Positions 8,384-16,610 of a stretch of DNA of 59,931 bases are shown piece after piece. Origin of the DNA: JADGGV01 sp035715725 (GTDB lineage: Bacteria > Gemmatimonadota > Gemmatimonadetes > Longimicrobiales > RSA9); assembly GCA_035715725.1 (NCBI GenBank), contig DASTKT010000199.1, positions 1-59,931 on the forward strand, written 5' to 3'. Every line of letters begins with the position of its first letter. The first letter of the stretch is position 1. The notes below the pieces were generated by a model that did no database searches, had not been told where the DNA came from, and saw only the letters and a program-made list of their open reading frames with translations. Made by a program: the position numbers and the translations under genes.

Positions 8384-8416
8384 AAAAAAGCCCGGGCGCC
8401 TTCCAGCGCCCGGGCT
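8384..8416 (-). terminator. Rho-independent terminator of the polysaccharide deacetylase gene
   Basis: A perfect 11-bp stem (8389-8399 with 8406-8416, agcccgggcgc) closes a six-base loop and is flanked on the left by six A residues (8384-8389). Read on the minus strand this is a G+C-rich hairpin followed by a U-tract, 26 bases past the stop of the leftward deacetylase. The hairpin also lies 48 bases past the mgtE stop, but without a U-tract in that direction. Confidence 0.92.
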
Positions 8417-8441
8417 CGCCGCCCCGTCGGGAGACCCCTGC

Positions 8442-9563
8442 CTACCGCTTCCCGTCCACCACCACCGGCACCGGCTTCGCCACGGTCCCCGGCTCACCGT
8501 CCGAGACGTAGCGCCCCGCCGGCCCCGGCTTCTCCAGCCGCTTCAGGAGCGCCTCCATCGCGTTGCCGGTCATGATCTGGCGGTTCGTGCTGCGCGGGTT
8601 CCACTTCCCGTCGTACGGGTTCACGTTCGGGTCGCCGGAGACCTCGAGGACCACGGGATAGTCGTACGTCAGCGTCTTGTGGGTCTTCGGGTCCGTCCAC
8701 GAGCCGTGCCACGCCAGCGACCGGTCCTTCGGCCACATCCCCAGCGGGAGCGCGAACGTGCGGACCTTGTAGCTCCCGCCCGTCGCCGAGTCGATGGCGA
8801 GCTGGCCCCGCGCGATGAACTCCTGCACCTGGTTGCCGGCCCGGTCCAGCCGCGCGTGGTAGAGCGTGTGGTTGCACAACTCGAAGCCCTGCTGCTGGAG
8901 GTACTGCACCTTCTTGAAGCGCCACTCCGGCTTCTGCCCCTGGATGTTCTTCCCGCCGAAGAAGGCGTGGCCCGCGCCCGCCGCCGGGAGCATGCAGAAG
9001 ACGGCCTTGTTCCCCCAGTCCGGGTGCTTCTTCTGGAAGTCCTGCCAGATCCCGAGCGCGCTCGTCGGGTCCACCACGAGCTTCCCGTTCTGCTCGATCC
9101 AGCGGAACTGCTCCGGGGACGCATCGTCGAACGTGAAGATCACGGGGGACGTCCCCTTCGGGAGCGCCTGTAGCCCCTTCCGGTCCAGCACGTCGGCCAT
9201 GTTGATCGGCCGGTACCCCTTCGCGTACAGGTCCTCCAGGTCCTGGCGGAAGCGCGCCGGCGGCCGCTCGAACTCGTCGAAGACCCGGTCCTGGATCAGG
9301 TGGTACTCGAGCACCGGGATGCGCCCCATCTCGTTCGCCGGAAGCGACGTCGTGGGGCCCGCCGCCGCGCCGACGGCGCCGGAGTCCGCGGCCGGCGTGG
9401 TCTCCGTGGCGGCCGCCACGGCCGCGGCGGGCTTCATGTCCCCGCCGCACGCGGCGGCGGTCCAGATCGCCGCGGCACCCGCCACGGCCGCAAGGAAACT
9501 CCACCGGAGGCGCCCGGCTCGGGAGCGCTCCGCATTCGCGTTCTGCACGGTCTCTTCCTTCAT
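8442..9563 (-). CDS. Lipoprotein-anchored polysaccharide deacetylase (NodB-fold)
   Basis: This 373-residue protein has a membrane-targeting N-terminus (hydrophobic stretch about residues 23-38) ending in TAAAC, a plausible lipobox with the cysteine as lipidation site. An Ala/Thr/Pro-rich linker of about 40 residues follows, then a carbohydrate esterase 4 domain. NodB motifs are visible: IPVLEYHLI, FTFDDASPEQF (motif 1 aspartates) and ELCNHTLYHARL (zinc histidines of motif 2). It likely de-N-acetylates a cell-envelope glycan outside the inner membrane. Length is long for the domain because of the linker and an insert around residues 165-215. The ribosome-binding site is weak (GAGAAAA). A strong terminator follows. 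Confidence 0.9.
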   Translation of the reverse strand: MKEETVQNANAERSRAGRLRWSFLAAVAGAAAIWTAAACGGDMKPAAAVAAATETTPAADSGAVGAAAGPTTSLPANEMGRIPVLEYHLIQDRVFDEFERPPARFRQDLEDLYAKGYRPINMADVLDRKGLQALPKGTSPVIFTFDDASPEQFRWIEQNGKLVVDPTSALGIWQDFQKKHPDWGNKAVFCMLPAAGAGHAFFGGKNIQGQKPEWRFKKVQYLQQQGFELCNHTLYHARLDRAGNQVQEFIARGQLAIDSATGGSYKVRTFALPLGMWPKDRSLAWHGSWTDPKTHKTLTYDYPVVLEVSGDPNVNPYDGKWNPRSTNRQIMTGNAMEALLKRLEKPGPAGRYVSDGEPGTVAKPVPVVVDGKR

Positions 9564-9593
9564 TTTTCTCGGGGGGGCGACGTCGCCAACGGG

Positions 9594-9625
9594 GTACCGC
9601 CGGGCCGGCCTGGCCCGGCGCGTAC
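9594..9625. repeat. Long hairpin upstream of the deacetylase gene
   Basis: Nine perfect pairs (cgccgggcc with ggcccggcg) around a ggcct loop are extended by an outer gtac/gtac pair across a one-base bulge. It lies 31-62 bases before the deacetylase start and about 150 bases past the kinase stop. It could terminate kinase transcription or act in the deacetylase leader. No U-tract follows on either strand. Confidence 0.5.
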
Positions 9626-9776
9626 CGGAACTCTAGCGGGGAGCCGGGCGCCGGAGAACGGCCGCCCCGCGCGTCCGGTGCGTGGCGCCGTTGCATGGCG
9701 CCGTGGGCGGCGGCCCGGCCCCGGCGCGCGGCGGTCCCGCGGCGGCGCCGGCGGCAGGTTTCGCGCCCGGCGCGGC

Positions 9777-10778
9777 TCAGTCCCGCGGCGCCTGGCGCCG
9801 CTCGGTGCGCACGTGGATCGGCCACAGCGCGACGGGCTCGTCCAGCTCCGACGCCAGCGCCATGAGCAGCGGATGCATGGACGGGAAGCGCTCGCCGGCC
9901 GCGGGGTCGAGGCAGCGCATGATGGTGCGGTCGAGCGTCGCGGGGATCTCGACGTTGAAGCGGCGCGGCGGCGGGGGCCGGTGGGCGCCGATCTGCGGGT
10001 GCTGGCGCTCGTCGCCGGAGCGCGGCTCGTCGCCGGTGTAGACGTCCTCGAACGGCCAGCGGCCGGTGACCATCTCGTAGAGGAGCGCGCCGAGGCCGTA
10101 GACGTCGGCCTGCGGGCCGAGCGGCGCGCGCAGCACCTGCTCGGGCGCCATGTACGGCGCGGTCCCCAGCCGGCGCATGGGGCGGGACGCGAGGTCGATC
10201 GGCCGCGCGGCGTCGAAGTCGACGAGCACGGGGATCCCCTCCCGCAGGAGCAGGTTCGCCGGCTTCAGGTCCAGGTGGAGCCAGCCGCGCCGGTGCAGGT
10301 GGTAGAGACCCGCGCCGATGTGGATGGCCATGCGCACGGCGTCGGGGATGTCGAGGCGGCGGCTCGGGCGCCGCTCGAGGAGGTCGAAGAGCGACGGTCC
10401 CTCCACGTACTCCATGAGCAGGTACGTCAGCCCCTCGTGCTCGCCCTCGCCGAAGCCGCGGATGATGTTCGGGTGGTGCATCCTCCGGATGATGCGCGCT
10501 TCGCGGCGGAGTGCGGCCACCGCGCGGCGGCTCGCGCGGAGGTCGGGCGAGAGGATCTTGCACGTCAGCGCGCACCAGTCGTGCGCGCTCCAGACCTGGT
10601 AGAGGTGGCCGAGGCGCCCCGGGGCGAGATGCCCGATGACCGTCAGGTCGCCGGCGATCCGGTCGCCGAGCGCGTAGGGGTAGAGCCGCTGCGCCGGCCG
10701 GATCCCCAGCCGCCGGACGTCGGCGGTGCTCGTCAGCAGGCCGATCCGCCTGGGCCGAGCGGTGCGTGTCCGGATCAT
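9777..10778 (-). CDS. Eukaryotic-type Ser/Thr protein kinase with DFD in place of DFG
   Basis: This 333-residue soluble kinase has no membrane segment or sensor domain. A loosely conserved glycine-rich loop (LAPGRLGHLY) is followed by the ATP-anchoring lysine in CALTCKIL and the helix-C glutamate in LRREARII. The catalytic loop reads HLDLKPANLL (HLD rather than HRD) and the metal-binding motif DFD rather than DFG. The activation segment reaches GTAPYMAPEQ, then the usual ADVYGLGALLYEMVTGRWPF. All catalytic residues except the DFG glycine and HRD arginine are kept, so an active kinase is likely. Its start overlaps the stop of the upstream CheY-like receiver gene by four bases, so the two are translationally coupled and may act together. 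About 55 N-terminal residues before the kinase fold are unassigned. Confidence 0.9.
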   Translation of the reverse strand: MIRTRTARPRRIGLLTSTADVRRLGIRPAQRLYPYALGDRIAGDLTVIGHLAPGRLGHLYQVWSAHDWCALTCKILSPDLRASRRAVAALRREARIIRRMHHPNIIRGFGEGEHEGLTYLLMEYVEGPSLFDLLERRPSRRLDIPDAVRMAIHIGAGLYHLHRRGWLHLDLKPANLLLREGIPVLVDFDAARPIDLASRPMRRLGTAPYMAPEQVLRAPLGPQADVYGLGALLYEMVTGRWPFEDVYTGDEPRSGDERQHPQIGAHRPPPPRRFNVEIPATLDRTIMRCLDPAAGERFPSMHPLLMALASELDEPVALWPIHVRTERRQAPRD

Positions 10779-11152
10779 GGGTCGGGCGTCCTTTCGCCGA
10801 GGAGCGAGCGCACCTTGTCGCGGATCTCCTCCAGCGGCGCCGGCTTGGCCATGTAGGCGTCGCAGCAGCCGGACGCCAGGATCGCCTCCGGGTCGCCGTG
10901 CGACGCCAGCGCCGTCAGCACCAGGATCGGGACCGGCCGCGGCGCCTGCTTCTTGATCCAGCGCCCGGCCTCGATGCCGTCCATCCCGGGAAGCTGCAGG
11001 TCCAGCAGCACCAGGTCCGGCGTCTCCTCGCTCGCGAGCTTGATCGCATCCTCTCCGCGACGCGCCGTGCGGACCTCGTGCTCCGTCGACAGCACGTCCC
11101 GCAGGATGGTGAGCAGGTCGAGGTTGTCCTCCACGACCAGGATCCTGGCCAT
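10775..11152 (-). CDS. Single-domain response regulator (CheY-like receiver)
   Basis: This 125-residue protein is a stand-alone receiver domain. The acidic pocket (VVEDN), the phosphoacceptor Asp51 (LLDLQLPGMDG), the switch Thr (VLTALA) and the conserved Lys (AKPA) are all present. There is no output domain. The gene ends in a four-base overlap with the Ser/Thr kinase gene, making a receiver-kinase pair with no histidine kinase nearby. The receiver may deliver a phosphorylation signal to the kinase or be its substrate; that is inference from gene order. Confidence 0.93.
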   Translation of the reverse strand: MARILVVEDNLDLLTILRDVLSTEHEVRTARRGEDAIKLASEETPDLVLLDLQLPGMDGIEAGRWIKKQAPRPVPILVLTALASHGDPEAILASGCCDAYMAKPAPLEEIRDKVRSLLGERTPDP

Positions 11153-11354
11153 CGCCTCGCTCCCGCGCCGCCCTCGTCCCGGCGGCGTGGATGGTTTCAG
11201 TTATGCGGTCGACCCGATCGCACGCGTCGGCGGCCGCTCCCCGGCCCGCCGCGCGGCCCGCACGACCCGGTCGGCGACGAATTGCTATGCACCAGTCGGG
11301 CCAATCCGATGGGTGCCTGTCCCGCGCGCGGCCCGGTGCCGCGCCCGAACGCGG

Positions 11355-11387
11355 CGAGGGGGCGGGCCCGACTGGCCCGCCCCCTCG
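11355..11387. repeat. Perfect 13-bp hairpin in the 327-bp gap 11153-11479
   Basis: The sequence cgagggggcgggc pairs perfectly with gcccgccccctcg around a seven-base loop. It lies about 93 bases past the stop of the leftward sigma gene and 203 bases before the receiver start. It may terminate sigma-gene transcription, although no U-tract follows. The rest of the 11153-11479 gap shows no gene and presumably carries the receiver-kinase promoter. Confidence 0.55.
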
Positions 11388-11479
11388 GCGATGTCATGGA
11401 AAGGAAAGAAGTTGCCCCGGCGGGCCCGGCCCGCGCGGCGGCCGCCGGCCAGTCACGCGCCGCCGGGGCCGCTGGCGCG

Positions 11480-12436
11480 TCAGCTCGGCGGCGCCGGCGC
11501 CGCGTAGCGGTACCCCGCCGGCGCGGCCGGGAGGCCGAGCTCCGCGGCGGCGTGCCGGATCAGCTCCGGCGTGAAGAAGTACGCGGTCCAGCGGCAGATG
11601 CGCCCCTCGGTGCCGGAGAGCCGGATCAGCCACATCAGCGCCTCGCCCCGGCCGGGGAGGTCGGCGAAGACCGCGACGACCGGCTCGCCGGCGACGGCCG
11701 CCACCGCCGCGCGCTGGCGGATCGGGCTGGCCATCCCCTCCGCGATCGACTGCTGCCGGATCACCTCGCGCCCGTGCTCCTCCGCCACACCGACGATGTC
11801 GGTGGCCGCGTGCTCCTCGAGGAGCGCGGCGATGGCGTCCGGGTCGTGCCGGTTGAACGCGTCGACGAAGCGCTCCAGCAGCGGATCCGGCGCGGGTGGC
11901 GCGCCGGCCGGCTCGCTGCGCCGCGAGGCGCCGGAACGCAGCGTGGCCCGGGCGCGGTGCAGCGCCGCCTTCACCGCGCCTTCGGTGCAGCCGAGCATGG
12001 CCGCGACCTCGCGGGCGGTGAAATCGAACGCGCCGGTGAGCAGCACGATGGCGCGCTGGCGCGGTGGCAGAGCGCGGATCAGCTCTTCGACGACCTCGGC
12101 GACCTCGGCGGGATCCGGCCCGCGCGGCGCCGCCACCTCGGCCACCGTTTCCAGCGAGTCGACGGCCGCGCCGCTCCGCCGCAGCCCGTCGATCCAGGCG
12201 TTCGACGCGATGCGGAATAGGTAGGCGCGCACGTCCTCGATCGGCTGCCAGAAGTTGGCGAGCCGGCCAAACGCGCGCAGCAGCGTCTCCTGCACGAGGT
12301 CCTCCGCGTCCCACGGCGAGCCGGTCAGGCGCAGCGCGTAGCGCCAGAGCGCCGGCCGGACCGGCTCGGTCATGGCGACGAACTCTTCCCGCAGCTCCCG
12401 CACGGGTCCCACCAGCGCGTCCATCGAATCCCTCAT
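11480..12436 (-). CDS. ECF-like sigma-70 factor with C-terminal SnoaL domain
   Basis: This 318-residue protein has sigma region 2 (about 28-95; LTGSPWDAEDLVQETLLRAF, then DVRAYLFRIASNAWID). Region 4 follows (about 130-180; LPPRQRAIVLLTGAFDFTA, then VAAMLGCTEGAVKAALHRAR). A SnoaL/NTF2-like domain occupies about 200-300 (FVDAFNRHDPDAIAALLEEH onward). ECF factors with such a tail are usually controlled by the tail itself and lack a separate anti-sigma factor; none is encoded next to this gene. The start is set by GGAGGA six bases upstream. It lies downstream of the aminotransferase on the same strand, separated by a 12-bp hairpin, so it probably has its own promoter. Confidence 0.92.
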   Translation of the reverse strand: MRDSMDALVGPVRELREEFVAMTEPVRPALWRYALRLTGSPWDAEDLVQETLLRAFGRLANFWQPIEDVRAYLFRIASNAWIDGLRRSGAAVDSLETVAEVAAPRGPDPAEVAEVVEELIRALPPRQRAIVLLTGAFDFTAREVAAMLGCTEGAVKAALHRARATLRSGASRRSEPAGAPPAPDPLLERFVDAFNRHDPDAIAALLEEHAATDIVGVAEEHGREVIRQQSIAEGMASPIRQRAAVAAVAGEPVVAVFADLPGRGEALMWLIRLSGTEGRICRWTAYFFTPELIRHAAAELGLPAAPAGYRYAAPAPPS

Positions 12437-12512
12437 CACGATTCCTCCAGGTTGGGGGTTGCGCACGGGAAGACGGGGATCGGGGCCGGAAGGATACGGT
12501 GGTGAGGTGGGA

Positions 12513-12542
12513 GCGGACGCGTCGTCCGCGCGACGCGTCCGC
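12513..12542 (-). terminator. Perfect 12-bp hairpin after the aminotransferase gene
   Basis: On the minus strand, 14 bases past the aminotransferase stop, gcggacgcgtcg pairs perfectly with cgacgcgtccgc around a six-base loop. It is well placed for a terminator but lacks a U-tract. It also lies 77-106 bases upstream of the sigma-factor start. Confidence 0.5.
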
Positions 12543-12555
12543 GGGCGGGGTCGGC

Positions 12556-13680
12556 TCAGACCGTCACCTTCGCCGGCGTCTCGAGCGTGCGCCGCACGCG
12601 CTCCAGCGCCACCGTCAGGTGCTCCGGCAGCAGGCCGTAGCCGATGCGGAGGTAGCGGTCCATGGCGAAGTGGTCGCCGGGCACGACGAGGACGGACTCC
12701 TCGACGCGCAGGCGCTCGGCCAGCGCGCTCGAGTTGACCGGCAGCTCGTAGCGCATCCAGACGATGGCGCCGGCATCGGGCGCGCGGTACGTGAAGACGC
12801 CGGCGTTCTCGATCCACTCCTCCATGACGCGGAAGCTGCCGTTCAGGATCGAGCGGGTACGCGCCCGGATCTTCGGCCGGACCTCGGGGGAGAGCGCGAG
12901 CACGGCGAGCCGGTCGTTGATCGTGCCGGGCGCGATCGTGGTGTAGTCGGTCCGCGCCCAGAGCCGGGGCGAGAGCTCGCTCGGCGCCACGATCCAGCCG
13001 AGGCGCAGCCCCGGCAGCCCGTACGCCTTCGAGAGCGAGCCGGTCGCCACGGTACGCGGGTACTCGCCGAAGAACGACGGCGTCTCGGGGCCGGCCAGCT
13101 CCGCGCCGGCGTACACTTCGTCGGCCAGGATCCAGGCGTTCACGCGCGCCGCCGCGGCCACGAGCGCCGCGCGCGAGGCCGGGGAGAGCACCGCGCCGGT
13201 CGGGTTGTTCGGGTTCGTGATGATGAGCAGCTTCGTCTTTTCGGTCACCGCGGCGGCGACGTCGTCCGCCGCCGGCTGCCACCCGAGCTCCTCGCGCAAC
13301 GGGATCTCGCGGACCTGCGCCCCGAACATCCGCGCCAGGCCGATCGTCTGCGCGTATGTCGGGATCACGATCGCCACCTCGTCGCCCGGCTCGACCAGCT
13401 CCCAGACGGCCGCGAAGTTCGCCTCCGCGCTCCCGTTCGTGGCGACGACGTTCGCCTCCGTCGCGCCGCGGTACAGCGCCGCCACCCGCTCGCGCAGCTC
13501 GTCGCTGCCGTTCGACTGCCCGTAGACCAGCAGCGTGTCGTCCACGCTCTCCACGCCGGCCATGTCCAGCAGCTCCCGGAGCGTCATCGGGTGCACCCCG
13601 CTCTCCGAGAGGTTGTACTCCACGCGGTTCTCGTACGTGGATTGCCAGCGTTCCATTTCGAAGGGATGGAAGGGTCGCAT
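12556..13680 (-). CDS. PLP-dependent class I/II aminotransferase
   Basis: This 374-residue fold-type I PLP enzyme shows the expected landmarks: NGSAEANF near residue 82-89, ITNPNNPTGAVLSP (cofactor-contacting Asn), ADEVYAG (Asp that contacts the pyridine nitrogen), and SLSKAYGLPGLRLGW holding the Schiff-base lysine near residue 219. The C-terminal LRIGYG carries the substrate-carboxylate arginine. Substrate cannot be read from sequence. The NLSESGVHPMTLRELLDM N-terminus resembles uncharacterised aspartate/aromatic-type relatives. The start follows GAGGA by six bases. It is divergent from apgM, with a 220-bp shared upstream region. Confidence 0.9.
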   Translation of the reverse strand: MRPFHPFEMERWQSTYENRVEYNLSESGVHPMTLRELLDMAGVESVDDTLLVYGQSNGSDELRERVAALYRGATEANVVATNGSAEANFAAVWELVEPGDEVAIVIPTYAQTIGLARMFGAQVREIPLREELGWQPAADDVAAAVTEKTKLLIITNPNNPTGAVLSPASRAALVAAAARVNAWILADEVYAGAELAGPETPSFFGEYPRTVATGSLSKAYGLPGLRLGWIVAPSELSPRLWARTDYTTIAPGTINDRLAVLALSPEVRPKIRARTRSILNGSFRVMEEWIENAGVFTYRAPDAGAIVWMRYELPVNSSALAERLRVEESVLVVPGDHFAMDRYLRIGYGLLPEHLTVALERVRRTLETPAKVTV

Positions 13681-13800
13681 GCTCGATCCTCGGTCGTTGA
13701 AGGGGGCCCGGCGGGGGAAGATAGGCGACGGCCCCGCGTGCAGCGAGGGCGCGGCGGGGTGCCGGGGTATCGTGGATGCCGAGGCGCGTGGGTTCCCCGG

Positions 13801-13834
13801 GAGCGGGAGCGTAAGCGAGAGCGGGAGCGGGAAC
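13801..13834. repeat. gagcgggagcg short repeat upstream of apgM
   Basis: Five to six imperfect copies of gagcgg/gagcgt/gagcga lie in the divergent intergenic region, 67-100 bases before the apgM start. The array resembles the one at 3031-3066. Confidence 0.55.
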
Positions 13835-13900
13835 GACTCTCGCGCCCGGAAGGGCGCCGCCGTACTATCCCCGCTCGTTCACCGCCGCACGGAGGGCAGC

Positions 13901-15112
13901 ATGGACGTGGTCATCCCCGACGACCTGGTCGAGAAGGGGAAGAGCAGGATCGTCCTGCTCGTCATGGACGGGCTCGGCGGGCTCCCGGACGCGAACACCG
14001 GGAAGACGGAGCTCGAGGAGGCGGAGACGCCGAACCTGGATGCACTGGCGCGCGACGCCGCGCTCGGCCTGCTCCAGCCGCTCCTCCCCGGCGTGACCGT
14101 GGGGAGCGGCCCGGGGCATCTGGGCCTGTTCGGCTACGATCCGCTCAAGTGGAACATCGGCCGCGGCGTGCTGAGCGCCCTGGGCGTCGGCTTCGAGCTG
14201 CAGCCCGGGGACGTCGCGGTGCGGCTGAACTTCGCCTCCCGCGACCCGGATGGTCGCATCACGGACCGCCGCGCCGGCCGGCCCAGCGACGAGGAGAATC
14301 GCCGCCTGGTCGAGAAGCTGCGCGCCGGCGTGAAGGCGCCCGAGGGCGTGCAGGTCTTCTTCGAGCCCGAGAAGGAGCACCGGCTCGTGCTGGTGCTGCG
14401 CGGCGAGGGCCTCTCCGCCGCGCTCCACGACACGGACCCGCAGGAGACCGGCGTTCCCCCGTTGCCGGTGAGGCCGATGGAGCCCGAGGCCGAGGCGTCC
14501 GCGACGCTCGTCCAGCGGATCCTCGACGATGGCATGCGCGTGCTCGCCGACGAGCCCCGCGCGAACGCGCTCCTCGCCCGCGGCTTTGCCGAGTACGTGC
14601 CGTACCCCACGTTCCGGGAGCGATACGGGCTCCACGCGCTGGCCATCGCGCGGTACCCGATGTACGGCGGCGTCGCCCGGCTCGTCGGGATGGACGTGCT
14701 GCCCCCCCCGGAGAAGGACGAGGACGTCGTCACCGCCCTCGAGCAGTGCTGGGACGCCGGCTACGACTTCTTCTTCCTGCACTTCAAGTACGTCGACTCC
14801 CGGGGCGAGGACGGCGATTTCTCGGCGAAGGCCAGCGCCATCGCCGCCGTGGACCAGCTCGTGGCACGCATCGTCGCGACGAAGCCGGACGTCCTGATCG
14901 TGACCGGCGACCATTCGACGCCCGCGAGCTACAAGGCCCATTCCTGGCATCCCGTGCCTCTGCTCATCGCGTCGCCGTGGACGCGGGGCCGGGACCAGGA
15001 CGGCTTCGGCGAGACGACGTGCCTCCGCGGCGAGCTCGGCATCCTCGAGTCGAAGCACCTCATGACGCTGGCCCTCGCGCACGCGGGGCGCCTCACCAAA
15101 TTCGGGGCATGA
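13901..15112 (+). CDS. apgM: 2,3-bisphosphoglycerate-independent phosphoglycerate mutase, archaeal type
   Basis: This 403-residue enzyme interconverts 3- and 2-phosphoglycerate in glycolysis. It belongs to the archaeal-type (ApgM) branch of the alkaline phosphatase superfamily. MDGLGG near residue 22 provides the first metal aspartate, TVGSGPGHLGLFGYDP the nucleophilic serine, and VTGDHSTP the C-terminal metal-binding Asp-His. HFKYVDSRGEDGDF is a further conserved segment. Length matches the family (about 400). GGAGG precedes the ATG. It is followed with a four-base overlap by a TPR protein. The ApgM type in place of GpmI/GpmA occurs in several bacterial phyla. Confidence 0.94.
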   Translation: MDVVIPDDLVEKGKSRIVLLVMDGLGGLPDANTGKTELEEAETPNLDALARDAALGLLQPLLPGVTVGSGPGHLGLFGYDPLKWNIGRGVLSALGVGFELQPGDVAVRLNFASRDPDGRITDRRAGRPSDEENRRLVEKLRAGVKAPEGVQVFFEPEKEHRLVLVLRGEGLSAALHDTDPQETGVPPLPVRPMEPEAEASATLVQRILDDGMRVLADEPRANALLARGFAEYVPYPTFRERYGLHALAIARYPMYGGVARLVGMDVLPPPEKDEDVVTALEQCWDAGYDFFFLHFKYVDSRGEDGDFSAKASAIAAVDQLVARIVATKPDVLIVTGDHSTPASYKAHSWHPVPLLIASPWTRGRDQDGFGETTCLRGELGILESKHLMTLALAHAGRLTKFGA

Positions 15113-15960
15113 CCGCCATGGCCGACATCGAAGAGACGCTCCAGGACGCGCTCGCCCTCGGCGACGAGGGCCGATTCCAGGAGATGGCCGAGCTGCTCTC
15201 GAAGGCGCTCGACGACTCGCCCGAGGACCCCTACCTCCTCTGCTGGCTCGGCGTCGCCGAGCAGGAGCTGGAGAACGAGGGCGCCGCCTACGACTACTTC
15301 AAGCGCGCGCTCGCTCAGAACCCGACGGACGCGCAGCTCCTCGCGGTCGTCGGTGCCGGGCTCGCCGCCTTCGACGACCCGGACGCCGAGCGCGCGCTGC
15401 GCACCGCGGCGGTGACGGCGCCCGACGTCGCCCTGACCCGGCTCCAGTACGGGGCGTACCTGGCGCGCGAGGGGCTGTTCGACGATGCGCTCGAGCACCT
15501 GCGCGCGGCGGTCCGCCTCGAGCCCGAGGACCCGGTCGTGCATGGCGAGCTGGGCGCCGCGCTGGCGCTGAAGGGCGACCTCGCGGGCGCGGCCGACTCC
15601 ATGGAGCGCACGCTCGACCTCGCGCCGGACGACTCCTGGACGCGGGTACTGCTCGGCCTGATCTACACGGAGACCGGGGAGGGCGAGCGGGGCGCCGAGA
15701 CGCTGATCCAGGCCGCCGGCGAGCGCGCGGAGGACGCGGAGGCGCAGATCGTGGCCGCGCTCGCCGCCGCCGCGCAAGGGTGGCAGGACGCGGCGCGCGA
15801 CATCGTCGCCCGCGCGGAGTACGCCGCCGAAGGCACGGACGTGGCGCTGCTGCGCGAGGCGGAGGAGCGGATCGAGGGCGGCGAGGAGGATGCGGCGGAG
15901 ATGCTGCGGGAGCAGCTCGGTCCGTCCATGCTGCACGAGCGGCTGACGCAGCCGCTCTGA
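15109..15960 (+). CDS. Tetratricopeptide-repeat protein
   Basis: This 283-residue acidic protein has no signal peptide and is predicted cytoplasmic. It contains at least four TPR-like helix pairs between about residues 15 and 210. Clear examples are the segments LLCWLGVAEQELENEGAAYD, YGAYLAREGLFDDALEHLRA and GELGAALALKGDLAGAADSM. A helical C-terminus rich in Glu/Ala follows. It probably mediates protein contacts. The ATG overlaps the apgM stop by four bases; an ATG at 15118 with better-spaced GGGG is an alternative start. The function is not identifiable beyond the scaffold class. Confidence 0.85.
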   Translation: MTAMADIEETLQDALALGDEGRFQEMAELLSKALDDSPEDPYLLCWLGVAEQELENEGAAYDYFKRALAQNPTDAQLLAVVGAGLAAFDDPDAERALRTAAVTAPDVALTRLQYGAYLAREGLFDDALEHLRAAVRLEPEDPVVHGELGAALALKGDLAGAADSMERTLDLAPDDSWTRVLLGLIYTETGEGERGAETLIQAAGERAEDAEAQIVAALAAAAQGWQDAARDIVARAEYAAEGTDVALLREAEERIEGGEEDAAEMLREQLGPSMLHERLTQPL

Positions 15961-15970
15961 GCCGGACGCC

Positions 15971-16609
15971 GTGGCCGCGCGAACCGACCGACTTTCGCAG
16001 GCGACGACGCTGCGGCCGGCCCATGCCCTGGTCCGCACGCTCGCGGCGGGGCTCGGAATCGTGCTCGCGCTCTGGCTCGGCACGATCGGCCTCGTGCTGC
16101 TCGCCGGCTCGCGCCATCGCCCGCACCACGCCGACGCCATCATGGTCCTCGGCGCGGCGCAGTACAACGGGCGGCCGTCCCCCGTGCTCAAGGCCCGGCT
16201 CGACTACGCGCTCGAGCTGTGGCGCGGCGGCTGGGCGCCCCGGCTGGTCGTCACCGGAGGCGTCGGCCGCCGGGACACGCTCAGCGAGGCCGACGTCGCC
16301 CGCCGCTACGCGCTCGCCCACGGCGTGCCGGCCGATGCCATCCTGATCGAGCGCGCCGGCGTCACCTCCGCCCAGTCGGTCTTCGCCGCGGCCGCGATCC
16401 TGCGGGCGCACGGTGTGCGTCGCGCACTGCTGGTGAGCGACCCGTTCCACATGATGCGGCTGGAGCTGCTCTCGTTGAAGGCCGGGATCCTGCCCTACGC
16501 CGCGCCGACCCCGATGAGCCGCATCGAAGCCTCGCCCAACTCCCGGTGGCGATACGTTTTACGCGAGAGCGTGCTGGTCCCGGCCACCGCACTCCTCGGC
16601 TCGAAGTGA
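15971..16609 (+). CDS. DUF218 (YdcF/SanA-like) membrane-anchored protein
   Basis: This 212-residue protein has one N-terminal membrane segment (about residues 22-45) followed by a DUF218 domain. DUF218 hallmarks are ADAIMVLGAAQYNGRPS, RLVVTGG, the SEADVARRYALAHGVP helix, and SVFAAAAILRAHGVRRALLVSDPFHMMR. Family members such as SanA and ElyC affect envelope integrity and possibly lipid-carrier metabolism, but no reaction is firmly known. Translation appears to start at a GTG ten bases after the TPR stop. The M16 peptidase gene begins one base after its stop, so the two are likely co-transcribed. Confidence 0.88.
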   Translation: MAARTDRLSQATTLRPAHALVRTLAAGLGIVLALWLGTIGLVLLAGSRHRPHHADAIMVLGAAQYNGRPSPVLKARLDYALELWRGGWAPRLVVTGGVGRRDTLSEADVARRYALAHGVPADAILIERAGVTSAQSVFAAAAILRAHGVRRALLVSDPFHMMRLELLSLKAGILPYAAPTPMSRIEASPNSRWRYVLRESVLVPATALLGSK

Positions 16610-16610
16610 C

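Noticed and set aside
12064..15960. A 1298-codon open frame on the plus strand
   Set aside because: It is antisense to the sigma and aminotransferase genes and out of frame with apgM. Only the final TPR protein (from 15109) has protein-like sequence. Similar long shadow frames occur opposite most genes here because of the very high G+C content.
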